NCBI RefSeq assembly: GCF_011040385.1
Contig: NZ_JAAIKB010000006.1
Coordinates: forward strand, 310,001-374,000
Reading direction: 5' to 3'
Length of the DNA: 64,000 nucleotides
Source of the DNA: Falsiroseomonas algicola
GTDB lineage: Bacteria > Pseudomonadota > Alphaproteobacteria > Acetobacterales > Acetobacteraceae
Shown here: positions 59,916 through 64,000 of the stretch, piece after piece
Numbering within the stretch: position 1 is the stretch's first letter
How the letters are laid out: the number at the start of each line of letters is the position of its first letter
Made by a program: the position numbers and the translations under genes
Notes under the pieces: model-generated
What the model was told of the DNA's origin: nothing
Seen by the model: only the letters and a program-made list of their open reading frames with translations
Database searches by the model: none

Positions 59916-60054
59916 GGGCAGGAAGATCATACCAACGAGTCGCTGCAAGCGGCCGTTGGTCTGAACCTTCCCAGCCTCAAAATCTTTATTGAGGCTTGAA
60001 CCGGCGGCATCGGTTGCTGTTGCATGACGGGACCATCAGACGCGGAGGCCACGC

Positions 60055-60780
60055 ATGCGCCGCAGGTCCCTGATTGCCGCCGCCGGCGCGGCGAGCCTGG
60101 CCCGGATCACCCCGGCCCGGGCGGATGAGCCGGTGGACGTCGCCCTCGTCCTCGCCGTCGATGTCAGCCGCTCCATCGACGAGGACGAAGCCCGGCTGCA
60201 ACGCGAAGGCTACCGCAGCGCCGTCTCCGACCCGAAGGTGGTGGAAGCCATCCGCGGCGGCATGCTCGGCTCCATCGCCCTCTGCTACATCGAATGGGCC
60301 GGCATCGAATACCAGCGCACCGTCATCCCCTGGACGCGCATCGCCGCCCAACCCGATGCCGATGGCTGGGCCGCCACGCTGGAACGCGCACCGCGCGCCT
60401 CCCTGTCCTGGACCTCCGTCTCCGGCGCCATCGAGGCATCGCGCCGCGCGCTCGGCGAATGCCCGCATGAGGCGACGCGCAAGGTCATCGACGTCTCCGG
60501 CGACGGCGTGAACAACAGCGGCCCGCCCGCCGAACTCGCCCGCGACCGCGCCGTGGCCGACGGCATCACCATCAACGGCCTGCCCATCCTGAACGACCGC
60601 CCGACCTTCGGCCGCGCGCCCCCCGTGCCCCTCGACATCTACTACCGGGACAGCGTCATCGGCGGCCAGGGCGCCTTCATGATCGCGGCGGAGGATTTTG
60701 AATCCTTCGGCAACGCGGTGCGACGGAAGCTGATCCGGGAGATCGCGGGAGTCAACGGGCCGACAACGACCTACGCGTGA
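60055..60780 (+). CDS. DUF1194 VWA-like periplasmic protein
   Basis: A 241-residue exported protein with signal peptide (SLIAAAGAASLARITPARAD, cleavage near 23). DUF1194 resembles a von Willebrand A fold: the MIDAS-like DVSRSID at the first strand, then GSIALCYIEWAGIEYQRTVI and VIDVSGDGVNNSGPP. Function unknown; such proteins may bind metal and partner proteins in the periplasm. CGGAGG lies eight bases before the ATG. Followed by HR2 copy 3. Confidence 0.9.
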   Translation: MRRRSLIAAAGAASLARITPARADEPVDVALVLAVDVSRSIDEDEARLQREGYRSAVSDPKVVEAIRGGMLGSIALCYIEWAGIEYQRTVIPWTRIAAQPDADGWAATLERAPRASLSWTSVSGAIEASRRALGECPHEATRKVIDVSGDGVNNSGPPAELARDRAVADGITINGLPILNDRPTFGRAPPVPLDIYYRDSVIGGQGAFMIAAEDFESFGNAVRRKLIREIAGVNGPTTTYA

Positions 60781-60784
60781 CTCC

Positions 60785-60849
60785 CGGGGAAGGCCTTGCC
60801 TTCCCCGGACCCCATCCACCAGGCCCGAGACGGGCCTGGACCGTCGTCA
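60785..60849 (-). repeat. Two-hairpin repeat HR2, copy 3 (DUF1194-DUF3775 gap)
   Basis: Reverse-strand start TGACGACGG follows the DUF3775 stop by one base, and the other end lies four bases from the DUF1194 stop, so here it separates convergent genes. Stems identical to copies 1 and 2 (CCAGGCCCG; GGGGAAGGC), loop AAG. Confidence 0.85.
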
Positions 60850-60850
60850 A

Positions 60851-61264
60851 TCAGCGTTCGATCTCTTCGAGACTCAGGCCGAAGGCGGCGACGCCCTCGC
60901 TCAGCAGGTCGCCGAGATTGTCGATGCCGAGCAGATAATCGGCGGCATCGCGGCCGTCATTCCGCTCCGCGGCCAGGCCCACGGCCTCGTCCCACTCACC
61001 CGCTTCGTAGTCGCCGCGGCCCACCCAGCACAGCGCGATCAGCGCCGCCTGCTCGTCATCGTTGAGCTCCGTGATGTAGGCGCGAAGCGTGTCCTCCGTG
61101 ACATCGTCGGGACCCGCCTCCTCCGTGTCATCGCCGCCATCATCGGCGGCCGCGCCCAGCTCCGCCTCCTCGTCGCCCTGCACAGCCCGGGCCTGGTCCA
61201 CGATCGTGGCCACCTTCTCCAGGCTGATACCCAGGTCGATCTCGTCGTCGGATGCTGCCGCCAT
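60851..61264 (-). CDS. DUF3775 protein
   Basis: A 137-residue acidic cytoplasmic protein of the DUF3775 family, found in alphaproteobacteria; function unknown. N-terminal LGISLEKVATIVDQARAV, then an Asp/Glu/Gly-rich linker, and the conserved LRAYITELNDDEQAALIALC WVGRGDY block (written in two parts). GAGAGGGGGG precedes the ATG. Its stop lies one base from repeat HR2 copy 3. Confidence 0.8.
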   Translation of the reverse strand: MAAASDDEIDLGISLEKVATIVDQARAVQGDEEAELGAAADDGGDDTEEAGPDDVTEDTLRAYITELNDDEQAALIALCWVGRGDYEAGEWDEAVGLAAERNDGRDAADYLLGIDNLGDLLSEGVAAFGLSLEEIER

Positions 61265-61398
61265 GGGTATCCCCCCTCTCTGCCTGCGCGCCCATTACAA
61301 AGCAGCAGGCCGTCACAGTTCCAGACGGGGCACGAAAAAATCGCCCGGCAACGCCGGCACCTTCCGCAGCGTTGAGCACGCCGAAGGGAGACGCCACC

Positions 61399-61653
61399 AT
61401 GCGCGCCTGGCCCATCGCTGCCCTCTGCCTGCTGCTGGCCAGCCCCGTCGGCGCCGATGCGCTGCCCGAGGTCGCCCCGGAAGTCGCCCAGATGCGCGGC
61501 CCCGGCTTCGGCTGCGCCGCCCCCTTCCTGCTGCATGCCTCGGAGGCCGCGCGCCGGGACGTCCTCGCCGAGGACCCGCCGCCCCTCCGCCGCGCCATGC
61601 TCACCTGCCTCGCGGCCCCCGGCGCGCGCAAGCGTCCGCTGCACCATACCTGA
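61399..61653 (+). CDS. Small secreted protein, unknown
   Basis: An 84-residue protein with a clear signal peptide (MRAWPIAALCLLLASPVGAD, cleavage near 19). The mature part has two Cys (GFGCAAPF and LTCLAAP) that could form a disulphide. Ribosome site GAAGGGAGACGCC. I do not recognise a family. Divergent from DUF3775 and convergent to the following membrane protein. Confidence 0.6.
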   Translation: MRAWPIAALCLLLASPVGADALPEVAPEVAQMRGPGFGCAAPFLLHASEAARRDVLAEDPPPLRRAMLTCLAAPGARKRPLHHT

Positions 61654-61733
61654 TCGGTGAGCGCCCGAGCTGCGGGCCATGCCGCCCCGCGGCCGGCATG
61701 GCGCAAGCGACCGGGGAGGGAGACCGGCACGCG

Positions 61734-62036
61734 TCACATCCCGTACAGAATGCTGCCAGGGCAGGCGGCTAGGGCGAGGACGTTGAAGACCACCACCGCA
61801 ACGGCCGTGCCTACCGCAGCGCTCACGGCCGGCTCCTTGAAGCGAGCCCGGGCCTCCGGACTTGCGAAGGTGGCGAAACGCGCCCGGTAGTTGAAGACGT
61901 GATACAGGAAGACCGGCAGCGTCATCTTCGGCTTGGCGAACCTCCAGATCACGATCGACGCGGCGAACAGCAGCGCGAAAGACACCGCGATCATGGTCCA
62001 GCTGTCATGGACGTAAAATCGGCAGAACTCATCCAT
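61734..62036 (-). CDS. Small membrane protein, unknown
   Basis: A 100-residue protein with two hydrophobic segments (WTMIAVSFALLFAASIVIW and AVGTAVAVVVFNVLALAACP). No family recognised. Start taken at MDEFCRF (62036); an upstream ATG at 62072 is possible. Base composition is less GC-rich than its neighbours, and the 215-base upstream gap to the aldo-keto reductase gene shows nothing I can name. Confidence 0.55.
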   Translation of the reverse strand: MDEFCRFYVHDSWTMIAVSFALLFAASIVIWRFAKPKMTLPVFLYHVFNYRARFATFASPEARARFKEPAVSAAVGTAVAVVVFNVLALAACPGSILYGM

Positions 62037-62251
62037 GTCGCTGCTCCCCGTTCCGTGCGCGCGGAAAGGCAATCGGCGTAAGCCAGCAGCCGCTGCTCCG
62101 GCGCCGATGAGGTTGGGGGCCGACCGCGGCTACGGCACCCTTGCCTTATGCGGGCAAACCTGAGGGCGCGTTGCGCGACCTGCCATTCCGCACACGATCA
62201 ACGACGCACCCGGCGGCGATCGACGATTGTCGCGCTCGACCGGCCTTGTCG

Positions 62252-63073
62252 CTACCCGTTCACCCAATCCGGCGCCATGCCGGGGTTCACATAGCGCCGG
62301 TCCTTCGGCAGCGCCGCAATCGCCGCCAGGTCCGCCGCATCCAGCCTGACATCCAGCGCCGCCAGGTTCTCCGCCTGGCGCGCCTTGCTCGCCGCCTTGG
62401 GCACGGCCGAGACGCCCGGCATCGCCATCAGCCAGGCCAGCGCCACCTGCGCCGCCGTGACGCCATGCTTGCGCCCGATGCCCTGCAGCACGGGGTCGGA
62501 GGGCGCGTTGCCCTTGCCCAGCGGCGAATAGCTGGTCAGCACCATCCCCGCCTCCGCGCAGATGTGCCGCAGCACGGACTGGTCCAGCAGCGCGTGGTGT
62601 TCCACCTGCAGGCAGGCGAGCCCCACCCCCTCATCGATCGCGCGCCGCAGCAGCTTCGGCGGGAAGTTCGAGACGCCGATCGCCTTCGCGCGTCCCTCGG
62701 CGCGCAGCGCCGCCAGCGTCTTCAGCGCGTCGGGCAGATCGAGCTCCGGCGACGGCCAATGGATCAGGAAGAGATCGACATAAGGCGTCGCCAGGCGCTT
62801 CAGGCTGGCATCGAAGGCCCGCCGGATCGCGTCGCCCTTCGGCTTGTCGTTCCAGACCTTCGTCGTCAGGAAGATGTCGCCCCGCGCCACGCCGGACCGC
62901 GCGATGCCGGCGCCGACCGCCTCCTCGTTCCCGTACATCTCGGCCGTGTCGATGTGCCGGTAGCCCATGCCGAGGGCGGAGATCACGGCCTGCGTGCACT
63001 CCTCCCCCTTCATCGGCCAGGTGCCGAGGCCGAGGCGCGGCATGCGCAGATGCGCCGTCTCCAGGATTTGCAT
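62252..63073 (-). CDS. Aldo/keto reductase
   Basis: A 273-residue NADPH-type aldo-keto reductase. The catalytic tetrad is visible: Asp and Tyr in HIDTAEMYGNEEAVG, Lys in FLTTKVWND and His in DLFLIHWPSPELD. The C-terminal GVSAVPKAASKARQAEN is the usual cofactor-binding block (2,5-diketo-gluconate reductase-like subgroup). TAGGAGC precedes the ATG. The substrate is likely a small aldehyde or ketone. It lies 11 bases after the WD40 gene, probably in one operon. Confidence 0.93.
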   Translation of the reverse strand: MQILETAHLRMPRLGLGTWPMKGEECTQAVISALGMGYRHIDTAEMYGNEEAVGAGIARSGVARGDIFLTTKVWNDKPKGDAIRRAFDASLKRLATPYVDLFLIHWPSPELDLPDALKTLAALRAEGRAKAIGVSNFPPKLLRRAIDEGVGLACLQVEHHALLDQSVLRHICAEAGMVLTSYSPLGKGNAPSDPVLQGIGRKHGVTAAQVALAWLMAMPGVSAVPKAASKARQAENLAALDVRLDAADLAAIAALPKDRRYVNPGMAPDWVNG

Positions 63074-63084
63074 CGGTTCCGCTC

Positions 63085-64000
63085 CTACCGCTTGGACAGG
63101 TCGACCACGCCGCAGAGCCCGGCTTCCGTCCCGAAGGCGAGATGCGTGCCCGCCGCGTTCCAGGCGAGCGTCGACACCGCGCTGCCCTGGGGCGGCGCCA
63201 CCGGCACCACCTTGCCGCTGGCCACTTCCGCCATCAGCACCAGCCCATCCCCGAAGCCGGCCGCGACGACCTCGTGCTGCGGATGGAAGGCGACGGCGCT
63301 GCACAGCACCTCGTCGCCGCCGGCGAGTTCCGTCGGCGCCTTGCCCATCGGCCCGCCACCGAAGAAAGGCCAGAGCACCACGCTCTCCGCCCCGCTCGTC
63401 GCCAGCCAGCGGCCGCGGCCGGAGAAATGGATGCTGCGCGTCTTCCCGGGATAGCCGGACATGCGCATGTGCTGGCCGTCCGCCAGCCGCCAGCCATGCA
63501 GCGCCGGCTCCTGCATCGCGGTCACCACATGCGTGCCATCCGGGCTGAACAGGATGGCGTGGTGGCTGCCCTTCCATTCCAGGACCTTGGGCTTGTCCTC
63601 CTTGGACCCCACGAACCAGAGGGACGCCCCGCCGTAATGGCTGGCCGCGATCCGCTTGCCCTTCGCGTCGATCGCGATGCCGCCGACCGTCGTCGGATGG
63701 GCCAGCGACTTCAGCGCCTGCCCCGCCCCATCCAGCACATGCACCACCTTGCCGACCGAGGCCGCGCGCACGCCGCCCTCATGCGCCGCGACTTGGTCGA
63801 CCCATTTCGAGCCGTAGGACGCGACCTGCGTCACCGTGCCATCCGGCAGCACCTGCACCAGCCGCCCGTCATCGCCGCCGGAGAGCACGCCGGCCCGGCA
63901 ATCGGCCACGGCCGAGAGCACGGCGCCGTCATGCGCCTCCACCCGCTGCCAGTCGCCGGCGGGCGCGGCCACGCCCATCACATGCACGGTCCCATCCGCC
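63085..64000 (-). CDS. WD40 repeat protein (N-terminus cut by window)
   Basis: At least 300 residues of WD40-like beta-propeller blades: GAVLSAVADCRAGVLSGGDD, GWRLADGQHMRMSGYPGKTR, VLWPFFGGG and AVAFHPQHEVVAAGFGDGLV. The frame stays open to the window edge and the residues before the GTG at 63987 (ADGTVHVMG) look like a continuing blade, so the real start lies outside. WD40 proteins act as scaffolds; the partner is unknown. Confidence 0.85.
   Translation of the reverse strand, partial: ADGTVHVMGVAAPAGDWQRVEAHDGAVLSAVADCRAGVLSGGDDGRLVQVLPDGTVTQVASYGSKWVDQVAAHEGGVRAASVGKVVHVLDGAGQALKSLAHPTTVGGIAIDAKGKRIAASHYGGASLWFVGSKEDKPKVLEWKGSHHAILFSPDGTHVVTAMQEPALHGWRLADGQHMRMSGYPGKTRSIHFSGRGRWLATSGAESVVLWPFFGGGPMGKAPTELAGGDEVLCSAVAFHPQHEVVAAGFGDGLVLMAEVASGKVVPVAPPQGSAVSTLAWNAAGTHLAFGTEAGLCGVVDLSKR

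Noticed and set aside
60785-60849. HR2 as a riboswitch or small RNA gene
   Set aside because: It lies 3' of genes rather than in leaders, and consists of just two simple hairpins without a conserved single-stranded core; a 3'-end element is more economical.

Overview
This window is very GC-rich alphaproteobacterial DNA, most likely from the Rhodospirillales/Acetobacteraceae (Roseomonas-like). The evidence is lineage-level, not species-level: FlaF and FlbT flagellin regulators (alphaproteobacterial), the giant NAD-dependent glutamate dehydrogenase, a Bug/TctC receptor, a TAXI-TRAP transporter with fused permease, and a sigma54/FlbD-type flagellar regulatory system. No rRNA, tRNA, insertion sequence, prophage or CRISPR array was seen.

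Layout. (1) 1-25.8 kb is a flagellar and chemotaxis island in several transcription units. A forward run encodes flgB(partial)-flgC-fliE-fliQ-fliR-flhB. A reverse run, cheA-cheW-cheB-cheR-fliI-fliJ, has every junction overlapping by 1-4 bases. A forward run encodes fliC-flaF-flbT-DUF1217. A long reverse operon encodes fliF-fliG-fliH-fliN-flbD-flhA-flhF-flhG. A reverse pair encodes fliK-flgD, diverging from forward flgE, which has a near-consensus sigma54 promoter. (2) 26-36 kb holds metabolic and transport genes: Bug receptor, FMN-binding oxidase-like protein, LysR regulator, MFS permease, Mug-type DNA glycosylase and NAD-glutamate dehydrogenase. (3) 35-45 kb holds a JmjC-like cupin, a small OmpA-like protein, a repeat lipoprotein, a CBS-BON protein, a TAXI-TRAP system, a YjbF-type lipoprotein, a WecA/MraY-like transferase and a PF10118-like protein. 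(4) 45-52 kb holds an FkbM methyltransferase, VOC and GST proteins, a lytic transglycosylase, a FlaA1/CapD-type nucleotide-sugar dehydratase and an AEC permease. (5) 52-58.4 kb holds three tandem chemoreceptor genes, two of which share an almost identical signalling-domain DNA segment. (6) 58.6-64 kb holds a DegT aminotransferase, DUF1194, DUF3775, two small proteins, an aldo-keto reductase and a WD40 protein cut by the window end.

How it fits together. The flagellar genes encode the rod, MS ring, switch parts, export gate and ATPase, hook, hook cap and length control, flagellin and flagellin regulators. FlhF/FlhG (placement and number) and FlbD (sigma54 activator) supply control. The chemotaxis operon supplies the kinase, coupling protein and adaptation enzymes that the three tandem receptors would use. 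fliP, fliM, motAB, the L/P-ring genes, cheY, rpoN and ctrA are not in the window and must lie elsewhere if present.

The least conventional content is intergenic. There are at least five copies of a modular hairpin repeat whose stems change sequence while staying self-complementary, three copies of a second two-hairpin element placed 3' of genes, a 27-bp tandem hairpin array, a 200-bp inverted repeat inside the TRAP operon, and a pair of palindromes that supply the stop codons of two convergent genes. Several of these overlap stop codons or a ribosome binding site, so they may influence transcription ends, mRNA stability or translation.
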